A program made the translations under genes and the position numbers. Positions 37,930-47,592 of a DNA stretch of 64,000 nucleotides are shown piece after piece; position 1 is the first letter of the stretch; each line of letters begins with the position of its first letter. A model generated the notes under the pieces. That model saw only the letters and a list, made by a program, of their open reading frames with translations. It did no database searches and was not told the origin of the DNA. The DNA is from Citrifermentans bremense R1. Lineage in GTDB: Bacteria; Desulfobacterota; Desulfuromonadia; Geobacterales; Geobacteraceae. The stretch spans positions 1-64,000 of the forward strand of contig NZ_KE384582.1 in the NCBI RefSeq assembly GCF_000426865.1, read 5' to 3'.

Positions 37930-38334
37930 ATGAGCAGGATGTACGAGACGATCTACATCGTCCAGCCGGACCTCGGTGATGAAGAGATCAAAGCTCTTTC
38001 CACCAAGGTACAGGACGTGATCGCCGGTATGAACGGCGATTTCAAAAGGCTTGAAGACTGGGGCACCAGGAAGCTGGCATACCCGATCAACAAGAACCCG
38101 CGCGGCCGTTATTTTTACCTCCGCTTCGACGGCGATTCCGGACTGATCGCCGAACTGGAGCGCCGCCTGCGCCTTGACGACAAGGTCATCAGGTACCAGA
38201 GCGTCAAGCTCGAAACTGAAGTGGTTGCCCCGGCTGCCGCTCCGGTGAAGAGCGCCGAGGAAGGGACCGAGGAAGTTGCCGCTGAGGCTGCTACCGAGGC
38301 ACCGGCCGAAACGACTACTACGGTGGAGGGATAA
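37930..38334 (+). CDS. rpsF: 30S ribosomal protein S6
   Basis: 134 residues: the S6 core (1-96; YETIYIVQPDL, WGTRKLAYPI) plus a ~38-residue acidic/Ala-rich tail (EEGTEEVAAEAATEAPAE), as in many S6 proteins. It pairs with S18 on the small subunit. A strong GAGGAGG site lies 7 bases before the ATG. It is the first gene of rpsF-rpsR-DUF2232-rplI. Confidence 0.96.
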   Translation: MSRMYETIYIVQPDLGDEEIKALSTKVQDVIAGMNGDFKRLEDWGTRKLAYPINKNPRGRYFYLRFDGDSGLIAELERRLRLDDKVIRYQSVKLETEVVAPAAAPVKSAEEGTEEVAAEAATEAPAETTTTVEG

Positions 38335-38337
38335 AAG

Positions 38338-38616
38338 ATGGCTGACGAAAGAGCACCCCAGAGAAGCACCAGCGGCCCCAGGAAGAAAAGGCCGTTTCAG
38401 CGTCGCAAAGTTTGCCGTTTCTGCGCTGACAAGCAGGTAACCATCGATTACAAGGACCCGCGTACCCTGCGTTACTTCGTGTCCGAGCGCGGCAAGATCA
38501 TCCCGCGCCGTATCTCCGGTAACTGCTCCAAGCACCAGAGGGAAATCACCGAAGCGATCAAAAGGGCAAGGAACATCGCCCTGCTTCCGATCGCCGGCAG
38601 CCACGCTACCGCCTAG
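38338..38616 (+). CDS. rpsR: 30S ribosomal protein S18
   Basis: A 92-residue S18 with a basic N-terminus ([18 protein letters not shown]) and the [15 protein letters not shown] signature. It carries the CxxC pair of the zinc-binding form (CRFC) plus a downstream Cys-x-x-His, so it may bind Zn. The stop overlaps the DUF2232 GTG start by one base. Confidence 0.96.
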   Translation: MADERAPQRSTSGPRKKRPFQRRKVCRFCADKQVTIDYKDPRTLRYFVSERGKIIPRRISGNCSKHQREITEAIKRARNIALLPIAGSHATA

Positions 38617-39569
38617 TGTCGCTTAAGGTGAACCCAGTACAGGGGCAGATTCTTGATGTAGTGAAGGGGAGCGTCGCCACGGTGACGCTCTTCCTTGCTT
38701 TCGTTTACTTCCCCGTGCTCGGCATGATCCCGGGTTTCTTCGCGCCGGTCCCCGGCGCTTACTACGCCCTGAAGAACGACAGGAAGATCGGGCTTTTGGT
38801 GCTGCTGACCTCGTCGGCGCTGCTCCTGGGCCTGGCGGATTCAACGCTCCTGCTGGTCTACCTGCTGCAGGCAGGCGTCCTGTCCCTGGCGCTTCCTGAG
38901 TTTTTGCTCCGGTTGAAAGGGGGCGCCCGATCGATCGTCTACTCGGTCGCCATTAACCTGCTGGTCATGCTCGTTGCCGCCTTGCTCTACAGCTTGGGCA
39001 CCGGGGCCGATCTGCACGCCAAGGTGGCCAAGGGGGTGCAGTCGAGCATCACCCAGACCGCTTTGCTCTATGAGAAGGCTGGGGTCAAGGGGGACGAACT
39101 CAAGGCGATGCAGGAGTCGATGCAGCAGGCGGGCGAACTGGTGATCACCATCTACCCCGCGCTCGTCACAGTGTCGCTTGGACTTGTGGCCTGCATGAAC
39201 CTCCTGGTTCTGGCCAGGATTGCCAACCGGGTCCGGATTCCGCTCTACGTTGGAGATTTCAAGAAGTACCGCAATCCCGAGCCGCTGGTGTGGCTTTTGA
39301 TTGCGTCGGGGTTCGGCATGCTGGCGCCGAGCACCCCCGTCTACCTGGCCTCGCTGAACGTGCTGATCGTGGTTGGCGCCCTTTACTCGGTTCAGGGTTT
39401 CGCCGTCATCAGCCACTATTTCCGCAGGCTCCAGGTTCCGAAGTTCATCAGGCTTTTGTCCGCCCTGTTCCTGATCATCCAGCCCTTCATGGTGCTGGCG
39501 GTCGCGGTGCTGGGTGTTTTCGACCTCTGGGGAGATTTCAGATCCCCCAAAAAACAGGAAAACCTGTAA
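38616..39569 (+). CDS. DUF2232 (YybS-like) membrane protein
   Basis: 317 residues with about eight TM helices. It has YFPVLGMIPGFFAPVPGAYYA in the N-terminal third and ends RSPKKQENL. Members of this family often sit between rpsR and rplI; their function is unknown, possibly a small-molecule transporter. The GTG start overlaps the rpsR stop (TAGTG), indicating tight coupling to ribosomal protein expression. Confidence 0.84.
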   Translation: MSLKVNPVQGQILDVVKGSVATVTLFLAFVYFPVLGMIPGFFAPVPGAYYALKNDRKIGLLVLLTSSALLLGLADSTLLLVYLLQAGVLSLALPEFLLRLKGGARSIVYSVAINLLVMLVAALLYSLGTGADLHAKVAKGVQSSITQTALLYEKAGVKGDELKAMQESMQQAGELVITIYPALVTVSLGLVACMNLLVLARIANRVRIPLYVGDFKKYRNPEPLVWLLIASGFGMLAPSTPVYLASLNVLIVVGALYSVQGFAVISHYFRRLQVPKFIRLLSALFLIIQPFMVLAVAVLGVFDLWGDFRSPKKQENL

Positions 39570-39590
39570 ATAACCAGGCTAGGAGGCAAC

Positions 39591-40034
39591 ATGAAGGTAA
39601 TTCTCAAAGAAAACGTAGATAATCTCGGCCACATCGGCGACATCGTGAAGGTAGCACCGGGCTACGCCCGCAACTTCCTGCTCCCGAAAGGCTTCGCCAT
39701 CGAGGCTACCGAGAAGAACGCTAAAGCGCTCGAGCACGCCAAGCGTCACCTCGAATACAAGAAAAACAAGGTTCTCGAGGCAGCCAAGCAGCTGGCAGCC
39801 AAGATCGAAGGTCTCTCCCTTTCCATCGCGCATCAGGCTGGCGCAGACGACAGGCTCTTCGGCGCCGTCACCAACATGGAACTGGCAGAGCAGCTCAAGG
39901 CAAGCGGCATCGAAGTGGACCGCAAGCGCATCGTCCTCGCCGAGCCGATCAAGCAGCTGGGCGATTTCACCGCAACCGTGAAGATCCACCCGGAAGTGAG
40001 CGCAACCCTGAAAGTGGCCGTGACCAAAGCCTAA
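39591..40034 (+). CDS. rplI: 50S ribosomal protein L9
   Basis: 147 residues: an N-terminal domain MKVILKENVDNLG...GYARNFLLP, a long linking helix (about 40-75) and a C-terminal domain ending LKVAVTKA. It has an AGGAGGCAAC ribosome site. Last gene of the operon, closed by the terminator at 40076-40117. Confidence 0.97.
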   Translation: MKVILKENVDNLGHIGDIVKVAPGYARNFLLPKGFAIEATEKNAKALEHAKRHLEYKKNKVLEAAKQLAAKIEGLSLSIAHQAGADDRLFGAVTNMELAEQLKASGIEVDRKRIVLAEPIKQLGDFTATVKIHPEVSATLKVAVTKA

Positions 40035-40075
40035 GCGCTGCGGTTCCAGCTGCTTCACAGTTCGCCGGCATCATC

Positions 40076-40117
40076 AAAAAGGCCGCGCTCCCGACAAGGA
40101 GCGCGGCCTTTTTTTAT
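40076..40117 (+). terminator. Intrinsic terminator after rplI
   Basis: GGCCGCGCTC pairs with GAGCGCGGCC across CCGACAAG, with AAAAA before and TTTTTTT after. The A and T flanks also permit weak termination on the other strand. Confidence 0.95.
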
Positions 40118-40154
40118 CCAGAGTGGCTGCGAACCCCGAAACCGGAGCCTGAGC

Positions 40155-40538
40155 ATGAATATCGAAAAGTTTCACAAGAAGGATGTCGCCTACAGGCAAC
40201 TGCAGACCGCGCTCAAGCTTTTCTTTGCCGGCGCTGACCTCTTCAGCGTCATCACGCTGGCTGCGGCCGCAGAGGAGATACTGGGCGAACTGCTGCGCCA
40301 AAAGAAAGGGGAGGATAGAAGAGGGTTCCAGTCGGTGAAGCACCTCTTGACCAGCCGCAAAACAGAGCCCGTTTCGTCCGGCACCTTGAATGAAAGCGAA
40401 CTCTACCTGCACCTGGACCTGCGTCACGAGGCTCTATTTCTTTTGGGGCGCAGCGTGGACGACTACCTCGCGCTGGGGGGGGGCGCGACGGAAGAGATGC
40501 TCCGTTTCGATCGGGAGTTTCGTGCGGGAAAGGGGTAG
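40155..40538 (+). CDS. Small helical protein of unknown function
   Basis: A 127-residue, mostly helical protein starting MNIEKFHKKDVAYRQLQTAL. The central helix is Ala-rich (TLAAAAEEILGELLRQKK), and no signal peptide is present. The spacing AEEILGELL...VKHLL is loosely reminiscent of HEPN-like bundles, but no RNase motif (RxxxxH) is visible. It starts just past the rplI terminator with only a weak ribosome site. Function not proposed. Confidence 0.55.
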   Translation: MNIEKFHKKDVAYRQLQTALKLFFAGADLFSVITLAAAAEEILGELLRQKKGEDRRGFQSVKHLLTSRKTEPVSSGTLNESELYLHLDLRHEALFLLGRSVDDYLALGGGATEEMLRFDREFRAGKG

Positions 40539-40605
40539 GGTTCCATGGTCGGTGACAAGAGCCCGTACTTGCACAGGTTGATTCTCCCGATATATTTATG
40601 TGCGA

Positions 40606-40626
40606 AATTTAATGTGGCGTTAAATT
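40606..40626. promoter_or_regulatory. Operator-like 7-bp palindrome
   Basis: AATTTAA (40606-40612) and TTAAATT (40620-40626) flank a 7-base spacer, 75 bp before the hydrolase start, within the 163-bp gap. It could bind a small dimeric repressor. No -35/-10 pair was confirmed. Confidence 0.4.
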
Positions 40627-40701
40627 AAACCGTACGGGTCGGACGAGCAGGTACCGGCACAGCATCGATCATTCAACCAGCCGGTACCATAGGGGGTATA
40701 A

Positions 40702-41571
40702 ATGAACAAGAAAGTCGGTGTGTTGCTGGTGCATGGGCTGGGTGCGGTGTCCGACGACTTTGCGCACGACACGGTGCATGAACTGCGGGAGCGGATCGCC
40801 GGACGTGGCCTGAACCGCGACGAGATCGCCTGGCAATCCGTCTACTGGAACCCGCTGCTCTCCGCCAAGGAGAACCGTCTCTGGGTGGACCTCTGCGCGG
40901 ACAACGACCTCAACTGGGCCAAGTTGCGCAAGTTCTTCATAAACAGCTTCGGCACCCTCACCGCCTACGCATCTGACAGAGACAAGCCGGATTCCCTGTA
41001 TCAGAGGATACACGGGTTGGTCCGCGACTCGCTCAAGGAGCTGCGCGCAAACATCGGCGCCGACCGGCCGCTGCTGGTGATCGCCCATTCGCTCGGGTCG
41101 GTGATCATGTCCGACTACATCTGGGACCGGCAGAAAGGGAAGGATGAGGAGCACTACGGAGCGACCCCCTTCGAAAGGATGGAGACGCTGGCCGGCATGA
41201 TCACTTTGGGAAGCAATATCCCCATGATGACTGTGGCCTTGGACGAGGTGGCGGCGATAGAATTCCCTCCCTCCTCGCTTGCCGAGGATTACCGGAAAAA
41301 GGCCAAGTGGTTGAACCTCTACGACTCAGACGACGTCTTGGGGTGGCCGCTGAAGCCGCTCAGTCGGAGCTATGGGAAAGCGGTGAGCGAGGATATCGAG
41401 GTGAGCGTCGGCAACATCCTGACCGCCTGGAACCCCACCAGCCACGCCGCCTACTGGACCGATGACAGCGTGATCAAGCCTATTCTGTACCTCCTGGGGT
41501 CGCTTTTGGAGGGGCCGTTGCGGAAGGTGCCTGTGGAGGAACAGCAATCGATGATGGGGTTCCCGGACTGA
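40702..41571 (+). CDS. Alpha/beta-hydrolase-like protein
   Basis: A 289-residue cytoplasmic protein with the N-terminal strand-turn VGVLLVHGLGAVSDDF and a nucleophile elbow AHSLGS (Ser near residue 132). The catalytic acid may be in NLYDSDDVLGWP, and a candidate His occurs in the C-terminal TSHAAYW. This is the layout of lipase/esterase-like hydrolases, but the substrate is unknown. ATG with AGGGGGTATAA upstream. It is followed by a bidirectional terminator shared with ilvC. Confidence 0.75.
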   Translation: MNKKVGVLLVHGLGAVSDDFAHDTVHELRERIAGRGLNRDEIAWQSVYWNPLLSAKENRLWVDLCADNDLNWAKLRKFFINSFGTLTAYASDRDKPDSLYQRIHGLVRDSLKELRANIGADRPLLVIAHSLGSVIMSDYIWDRQKGKDEEHYGATPFERMETLAGMITLGSNIPMMTVALDEVAAIEFPPSSLAEDYRKKAKWLNLYDSDDVLGWPLKPLSRSYGKAVSEDIEVSVGNILTAWNPTSHAAYWTDDSVIKPILYLLGSLLEGPLRKVPVEEQQSMMGFPD

Positions 41572-41591
41572 CTTTCCCGCCATCTCAAATG

Positions 41592-41632
41592 AAAAAGGCG
41601 CTTCCGCGGTTATACGGAAGCGCCTTTTTTGT
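41592..41632. terminator. Bidirectional terminator between the hydrolase gene and ilvC
   Basis: AAAAAGGCGCTTCCG pairs with CGGAAGCGCCTTTTTT across a short loop; A- and T-runs on both sides serve both converging transcripts. Confidence 0.94.
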
Positions 41633-41657
41633 TACCTCTTGGAACTGCAGCTTAAGG

Positions 41658-43130
41658 CTAGACGATCTTCTGCATGCCCTTCATGGCGGCGCGCAGTTCG
41701 GCGCCGACTTCCTCGACCAGGTGGCTGCGGATCTCGGCGTTCACCGCGACCAAGAGCTGGTTGTCCACGCTGTTGTCCTTAGCCGCAAGTCCCTTGCCGA
41801 TCACGTCGGTGCCGACCTTGGACATGAAGTCCTTGAGCAGGGGAACGCAGGCGTGGGAGAACAGGTAGCAGCCGTACTCGGCGGTGTCGGAGATGACGCG
41901 GTTCATCTCGTACAGCTTCTTCCTGGCGATGGTGTTGGCGATAAGCGGGGTCTCGTGCAGGGACTCGTAGTAGGCGCTTTCCGGCTCGATGCCGGTCTGC
42001 ACCATGGTCTCGAAGGCGAGTTCCACGCCTGCCTTGACCATGGCGACCATCAGGATCGCCTTGTCGAAGTACTCCTGCTCGGAGATCTCGCCGGCTGCCT
42101 CGGTCTTCTCGAACGCGGTCTGGCCGGTCTGCTCGCGCCAGGTGAGGAGTTTCACGTCGTCGTTGGCCCAGTCCTCCATCATGGTGCGGGAGAACTCGCC
42201 GCTCATGATGTCGTCCATGTGCTTTTGGAACAGCGGACGCATGATGTCCTTCAGCTCGTCGGCCAGCTTGAAGGCGATGAGCTTCGCCGGATTGGAGAGG
42301 CGATCCATCATGTTGGTTATGCCGCCGTGCTTGAGCGCCTCGGTGATGGTCTCCCAGCCGTACTGGATCAGCTTGACGGCGTAGGGTGCGTCGATGCCGT
42401 TTTGCGTCATCTTGTCGAAGCAAAGAAGGGCGCCCGCCTGCAGCATGCCGCAGAGGATGGTCTGCTCGCCCATCAGGTCCGATTTGACCTCTGCCACGAA
42501 AGAGGACTCCAGCACGCCGGCGCGGTCGCCACCCTGAGCGGAAGCAAGCGCCTTGGCGATCTCAAGGCCGTCGCCGTTGGGGTCGTTCTCGCCATGCACG
42601 GCGATAAGGGTCGGGACGCCGAAGCCGCGCTTGTACTCGGCGCGTACCTCGGAGCCGGGGCATTTCGGGGCCACCATGACGACGGTCAAGTCCTTGCGGA
42701 TCTGGGTCCCTTCTTCGACGATGTTGAAGCCGTGGGCGTAGCTGAACACGGCGCCCTGCTTCATGAAGGGAATGACGGTCTCGACGACGTTGCTGTGCTG
42801 CTTGTCCGGGGCGAGGTTCATGACGATGTCGGCGCCGGGGAGAAGTTCCTCGTAGGAGCCCACCTTGAAGCCGTTCTCGGAGGCGTTCAGGTAGGACTGA
42901 CGCTTCTGCTCGATCGCTTCTTTCCTCAGGGTGTAGGAGACGTCCAGCCCGCTGTCGCGCATGTTGAGCCCCTGGTTGAGCCCCTGTGCGCCGCAGCCGA
43001 CGATGACGATCTTCTTGCCTTTGACGTACTCGCAGCCGTTGGCGAACTCGGATGCGTCCATGAAGCGGCAGGTGCCCAGTTCCTGGAGCTGGCGGCGCAG
43101 CGGCAGGGTGTTGAAATAGTTCTCTCCCAT
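41658..43130 (-). CDS. ilvC: Ketol-acid reductoisomerase, class II (long form)
   Basis: 490 residues, the long class II form with a duplicated C-terminal knotted domain. The NADPH-binding turn is [20 protein letters not shown]; the Mg/substrate region includes [11 protein letters not shown] and [17 protein letters not shown]. It converts acetolactate to dihydroxyisovalerate in Val/Leu/Ile synthesis. AGGAGGGAATACC precedes the ATG. It is divergent from the LysR regulator at 43373, the classical ilvC-ilvY pair. Confidence 0.96.
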   Translation of the reverse strand: MGENYFNTLPLRRQLQELGTCRFMDASEFANGCEYVKGKKIVIVGCGAQGLNQGLNMRDSGLDVSYTLRKEAIEQKRQSYLNASENGFKVGSYEELLPGADIVMNLAPDKQHSNVVETVIPFMKQGAVFSYAHGFNIVEEGTQIRKDLTVVMVAPKCPGSEVRAEYKRGFGVPTLIAVHGENDPNGDGLEIAKALASAQGGDRAGVLESSFVAEVKSDLMGEQTILCGMLQAGALLCFDKMTQNGIDAPYAVKLIQYGWETITEALKHGGITNMMDRLSNPAKLIAFKLADELKDIMRPLFQKHMDDIMSGEFSRTMMEDWANDDVKLLTWREQTGQTAFEKTEAAGEISEQEYFDKAILMVAMVKAGVELAFETMVQTGIEPESAYYESLHETPLIANTIARKKLYEMNRVISDTAEYGCYLFSHACVPLLKDFMSKVGTDVIGKGLAAKDNSVDNQLLVAVNAEIRSHLVEEVGAELRAAMKGMQKIV

Positions 43131-43310
43131 CGGTATTCCCTCCTGAATCTATGTTGTGGTGTGGTTACAAGTCTGAAAGTGTGCCGACTGTATACCATAT
43201 TTCACATTGCGTAAATTGAATTATTGTGCATATTGTATTGCGGCTGGCGCAACGTGGGCTTACCCTCGCCCCGGCCCTCTCCCGAAGGGCGAGGAGGGAT
43301 GGACCTCATG

Positions 43311-43344
43311 GATTTGATGGACGCGATGGACGCGATGGACAACC
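43311..43344 (+). repeat. GATGGACGC-type tandem repeat in the ilvC-ilvY gap
   Basis: GATTTGATGGACGCGATGGACGCGATGGAC consists of 9-bp units (GATGGACGC) repeated two and a half times, with degenerate GATGGAC-like copies upstream at 43297. It follows a CCTCTCCC-type dispersed repeat (about 43265-43295). It lies between the divergent starts and so may affect regulator binding. Confidence 0.6.
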
Positions 43345-43372
43345 TTGAACTGATGATCACCGGAGGACAACC

Positions 43373-44296
43373 ATGGACCTGCGGGAGCTGGAAATATTTC
43401 TCACCGTCGCCGAGACACTCCACTTCGGCCGTGCCAGCCAGGCCTGCAACCTGAGCCCGTCGGCCTTGACCCGGACCATCCAGCGCATGGAGGAGCAACT
43501 GGAACAGCCGCTTTTCCTGCGCGACAACAGGACGGTAACGCTTTCGCCGGCGGGGGAGCGCCTCAAAAGCTACGCCCGCCTCTGCCTGCAGGAGTGGCAG
43601 AGCTTCCGCGCCGCCATAAAGGACGAGCAGTCGGTGGCGGGAACGTTATCTATATACGCTTCCATCACCGCGGTCTACAGCCTGCTTCCCGAACTGCTGG
43701 AGTCGTACCGGGAAAAGTACCCGGAGGTTCAACTGGAATTGAGGACGGGGGCCGCGGAGCAGGCGGTGACGCAGGTGCAAAACGGGGAGATCGACCTTGC
43801 CGTGGCGGCACTCCCCGACCGGCATAGCTCGAACCTGGAATTTCTCCCCATCGCCACCATACCGCTCATCTTCATCGCGCCGCGCCACGCGATTGCTGCT
43901 GATGTTCCGCAGGAGGGGGGCGAACTCGACCTCTCCCGGGCACCGCTGGTGTTGCCGCAGACAGGGCTTTCCCGAAGAAGGCTCGACCAGTGGCTCAAGG
44001 AGCACCGCATTTCGCCCAATATCACCTCCGAGGTCTCGGGCAACGAGGCCATCATCGCCATGGTGCGGCTTGGCTGCGGGGTCGGCATCGTGCCGCAACT
44101 GGTGCTGGAGCGAAGCCCATTCAGGGACGAAGTGGCGGTGCTGGACAAGGCTCCTTCATTGAAACCGTACGAGGTGGGGCTTTGCTGCGGCAAGCGCAAC
44201 CTGCAGCGCCCCAGCGTGAAGGCCTTCTGGCAACTGGCTGAGGAGCAGTCTATAAATCAAAAGAAGGTCACGCAAAGACGCAAAGACGCCAAGTAA
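43373..44296 (+). CDS. ilvY: LysR-family regulator of ilvC
   Basis: 307 residues: a LysR helix-turn-helix (1-60; MDLRELEIFLTVAETLHFGR) and an effector domain of the periplasmic-binding fold. IlvY activates ilvC when acetolactate or acetohydroxybutyrate accumulates, and divergence from ilvC supports the name. GGAGGACAACC precedes the ATG. The last nine residues (VTQRRKDAK) are encoded by an intergenic inverted repeat, so the natural C-terminus has probably been extended by an insertion. Confidence 0.88.
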   Translation: MDLRELEIFLTVAETLHFGRASQACNLSPSALTRTIQRMEEQLEQPLFLRDNRTVTLSPAGERLKSYARLCLQEWQSFRAAIKDEQSVAGTLSIYASITAVYSLLPELLESYREKYPEVQLELRTGAAEQAVTQVQNGEIDLAVAALPDRHSSNLEFLPIATIPLIFIAPRHAIAADVPQEGGELDLSRAPLVLPQTGLSRRRLDQWLKEHRISPNITSEVSGNEAIIAMVRLGCGVGIVPQLVLERSPFRDEVAVLDKAPSLKPYEVGLCCGKRNLQRPSVKAFWQLAEEQSINQKKVTQRRKDAK

Positions 44297-44365
44297 ACCA
44301 TGCGACAGTCATTGATGGGGGAGTTTCCGCTCTGTTGTCTTTGCGACTTTGCGGCTTTGCGTGAC
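44267..44365. repeat. 27-bp inverted repeat reaching into ilvY
   Basis: GTCACGCAAAGACGCAAAG... at 44267-44293 is complementary to 44339-44365 with about three mismatches; 45 bp lie between. The left arm forms the last codons of ilvY. The ~99-bp unit looks like a miniature inverted-repeat element rather than a terminator, as no T-run follows. Confidence 0.85.
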
Positions 44366-44377
44366 ACGGTTTTCGCC

Positions 44378-44406
44378 TTGCCTTCGCTTCTCCACTGTGC
44401 TATATA
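44378..44406 (+). promoter_or_regulatory. Likely sigma-70 promoter for rpsB-tsf
   Basis: TTGCCT (44378-44383) and TATATA (44401-44406) are 17 bp apart, about 110 bp before rpsB. The leader folds GCCGG...CCCGC-AGC-GCGGG...CCGGC at 44444-44473, a candidate S2 autoregulatory site (inferred). Confidence 0.6.
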
Positions 44407-44515
44407 AGTTCGCTGTTTAAAATTCGCACGCCCCCTAATCATTGCCGGTGGTGCCCGCAGCGCGGGTTCCGGCATTCCAGGTGGCGGAGGGAAAACCAAA
44501 AAGGAGAAACACCCC

Positions 44516-45283
44516 ATGTCGAACATCACCATGAAAGAACTGCTGGAAGCCGGTGTCCACTTCGGTCACCAAACCAAGAGATGGAACCCGAAAATGAAGC
44601 CGTACATCTTCGGCGCTCGTAACGGGATCTACATCATCGACCTGCAAAAGACCGTAAGGCTCTTCAAGAACGCTTACAGCTTCGTCACCGACGCAGCACA
44701 GGCAGGCGAGACCGTTCTCTTTGTCGGCACCAAGAAGCAGGCACAGGACTCCGTGGCGGAAGAGGCACAGCGCTGCGGGCAGTTCTACGTCAACGACCGT
44801 TGGCTGGGCGGCATGCTCACCAACTTCTCCACCGTGAAGCAGAGCATCGACCGTCTCAAGCGTCTGGACGCCATGATCGCTGACGGCACCATCGAGGCTT
44901 ACACCAAGAAAGAGCAGCTGAAGCTTGCCAAGGAGCGCGAGAAGCTGGAGAAGACCCTGGGCGGCATCAAGGGCATGGGCAAGGTCCCGGGCGTTTTGTT
45001 CGTGGTCGACCCGAAAAACGAAGAGATCGCGGTCAGCGAAGCGAAGAAGCTGGGGATCCCGGTCGTCGCCATCGTCGACACCAACTGCGATCCGGACGAC
45101 ATCAACTACGTCATCCCGGGCAACGACGACGCTATCCGCGCCATTCGCCTCTTGACCAGCAAGATGGCTGACGCAGTCCTCGAAGGCGGTCAGGCAAGGA
45201 ACGCACGCCTCCAGACCGGCGCCGAGGAAGAGTTCTCCACCGAGGGCGAAGAGGTCGTGGAAGAGACTCCGGCCGAGGCTTAA
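44516..45283 (+). CDS. rpsB: 30S ribosomal protein S2
   Basis: 255 residues, typical S2: [45 protein letters not shown] and [14 protein letters not shown]. It has an acidic tail after residue 235. AAAAAGGAGAAACACCCC precedes the ATG. It is the first gene of the rpsB-tsf-pyrH-frr cluster. Confidence 0.97.
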   Translation: MSNITMKELLEAGVHFGHQTKRWNPKMKPYIFGARNGIYIIDLQKTVRLFKNAYSFVTDAAQAGETVLFVGTKKQAQDSVAEEAQRCGQFYVNDRWLGGMLTNFSTVKQSIDRLKRLDAMIADGTIEAYTKKEQLKLAKEREKLEKTLGGIKGMGKVPGVLFVVDPKNEEIAVSEAKKLGIPVVAIVDTNCDPDDINYVIPGNDDAIRAIRLLTSKMADAVLEGGQARNARLQTGAEEEFSTEGEEVVEETPAEA

Positions 45284-45340
45284 TCAGCTCCGCCCCTTCC
45301 TGCCGAAACTGCAGTACCGATCGATAACAACATCTATGAA

Positions 45341-45362
45341 GCCCGCGTCCTTGGGCGCGGGC
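45341..45362 (+). promoter_or_regulatory. Hairpin directly before tsf
   Basis: GCCCGCG (45341-45347) pairs perfectly with CGCGGGC (45356-45362), ending 8 bases before the tsf ribosome site. It could tune S2:Ts ratios by attenuation or by blocking upstream ribosomes. There is no T-run. Confidence 0.5.
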
Positions 45363-45378
45363 GACTGTGGAGGATAAC

Positions 45379-46029
45379 GTGAGCATTACAGCGGCACAGG
45401 TAAACGAACTCAGAAAAGCAACTGGCGCAGGCCTCATGGACTGCAAGAAGGCGCTGACCGAAACCGGCGGCGATCACGAAAAGGCGATCGACTACCTCCG
45501 TACCAAGGGCCTGGCAGCCGCCTCCAAGAAGGCCGGCCGTGCGGCAACCGAAGGGCTCGTCGGCTCCTACATCCACGCCGGCGGCAAGATCGGCGTCCTG
45601 GTGGAAGTCAACTGCGAGACCGACTTCGTCGCCAAGAACGAGAACTTCCAGGGCTTCGTGAAGGACATCGCGATGCACATCGCTGCAGCATCCCCGCTCT
45701 ACGTTCGCCGTGAAGAAGTGCCGGCTGAACTGATCGAGCGCGAGAAGGCGATCTACCGCGAGAAGGCAAAGGAAAGCGGCAAGCCGGCAGCCATCATCGA
45801 GAAGATCCTCGACGGCCAGATCAACAAGTTCTTCGCAGACATCTGCCTCCTCGAGCAGACCTACGTGAAGGATCCGGACAAGACCATCCAGACCTTCCTC
45901 AACGAGACCATCGCCTCCATCGGCGAGAACATGAGCATCCGCCGCTTCGCCAAGTTCGTCCTGGGCGAGGGGCTTGCCAAGAAAGAAAGCGACTTCGCGG
46001 CTGAGGTCGCTGCGGCGGTCGGCCAGTAA
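45379..46029 (+). CDS. tsf: Elongation factor Ts
   Basis: 216 residues, the guanine-nucleotide exchange factor for EF-Tu. It has [19 protein letters not shown] in the UBA-like N-terminal domain and [12 protein letters not shown] in the core. The length suits a short-form EF-Ts. The GTG start at 45379 has GGAGGATAAC just before it; an in-frame codon 12 bases upstream lies inside that ribosome site, so is rejected. Confidence 0.95.
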   Translation: MSITAAQVNELRKATGAGLMDCKKALTETGGDHEKAIDYLRTKGLAAASKKAGRAATEGLVGSYIHAGGKIGVLVEVNCETDFVAKNENFQGFVKDIAMHIAAASPLYVRREEVPAELIEREKAIYREKAKESGKPAAIIEKILDGQINKFFADICLLEQTYVKDPDKTIQTFLNETIASIGENMSIRRFAKFVLGEGLAKKESDFAAEVAAAVGQ

Positions 46030-46036
46030 CACGTCC

Positions 46037-46927
<891 letters not shown>

Positions 46928-46928
46928 C

Positions 46929-47486
46929 ATGGTCAAGGATGTCATCTCCAGCATGAACGTCCACATGGACAAATCCATAGAATCGCTCAGGAAAGAGTAC
47001 CAGAAGGTGCGCACCGGCCGCGCCAGCACCTCTTTGTTGGACGATATCAAGGTCGACAGCTACGGCACCCTTTCGCCGCTGAACCAGGTAGCGACCCTCG
47101 CCATCCCCGAGGCGCGCACCATCACCATTTCGCCCTGGGACTCGAAGATGATCGCGCCCATCGAGAAGGCCATCATGAACTCCAACCTGGGGCTCAACCC
47201 GGCCAACGACGGCAAGATGATCCGCCTGACTCTTCCCCCCCTCACCGAGGAGAGGCGCAAGGATATCGTGAAGCAGCTAAAGCGTGACGCCGAGGACGCC
47301 AAGGTCGCTCTGAGAAACATCCGTCGCGACGCCATCGACCAGTTGAAGAAGCTGGAGAAGGACAAATCCATTTCCGAGGACGAGCAAAAGCGCGCCGAGA
47401 AGGAAGTCCAGGACTCCACCAACAGCCACGTCGCCAAGGTGGACGAGGTGCTGCTCCACAAGGAAAAAGAGGTTATGGAGGTCTAA
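46929..47486 (+). CDS. frr: Ribosome recycling factor
   Basis: 185 residues with the RRF core: L-shaped helical bundle, [34 protein letters not shown] and [12 protein letters not shown]. It splits post-termination ribosomes together with EF-G. The start at 46929 lies in the GGAGAATAGC context just after pyrH, so the two are co-translated. Confidence 0.97.
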   Translation: MVKDVISSMNVHMDKSIESLRKEYQKVRTGRASTSLLDDIKVDSYGTLSPLNQVATLAIPEARTITISPWDSKMIAPIEKAIMNSNLGLNPANDGKMIRLTLPPLTEERRKDIVKQLKRDAEDAKVALRNIRRDAIDQLKKLEKDKSISEDEQKRAEKEVQDSTNSHVAKVDEVLLHKEKEVMEV

Positions 47487-47553
47487 CGGCCTGTGCGGCA
47501 GGGGGGGCGCACTCCCCCCTGCTGACCGACCGGCCCCTCTCCATTTGCGCAAA

Positions 47554-47577
47554 CCCCCGACCCGCCGGGGATTTTTT
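47554..47577 (+). terminator. Weak terminator between frr and uppS
   Basis: CCCCG and CGGGG pair across ACCCGC and are followed by ATTTTTTG, ending 16 bases before uppS. The stem is only 5 bp, so partial read-through is likely. Confidence 0.55.
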
Positions 47578-47592
47578 GTTTTCAGGATGGTC

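Noticed and set aside
41589-43214. Very long open frame on the plus strand opposite ilvC
   Set aside because: Its codons are a mirror of a GC-rich gene; no ribosome site or domain; the minus-strand protein is a clear ketol-acid reductoisomerase.
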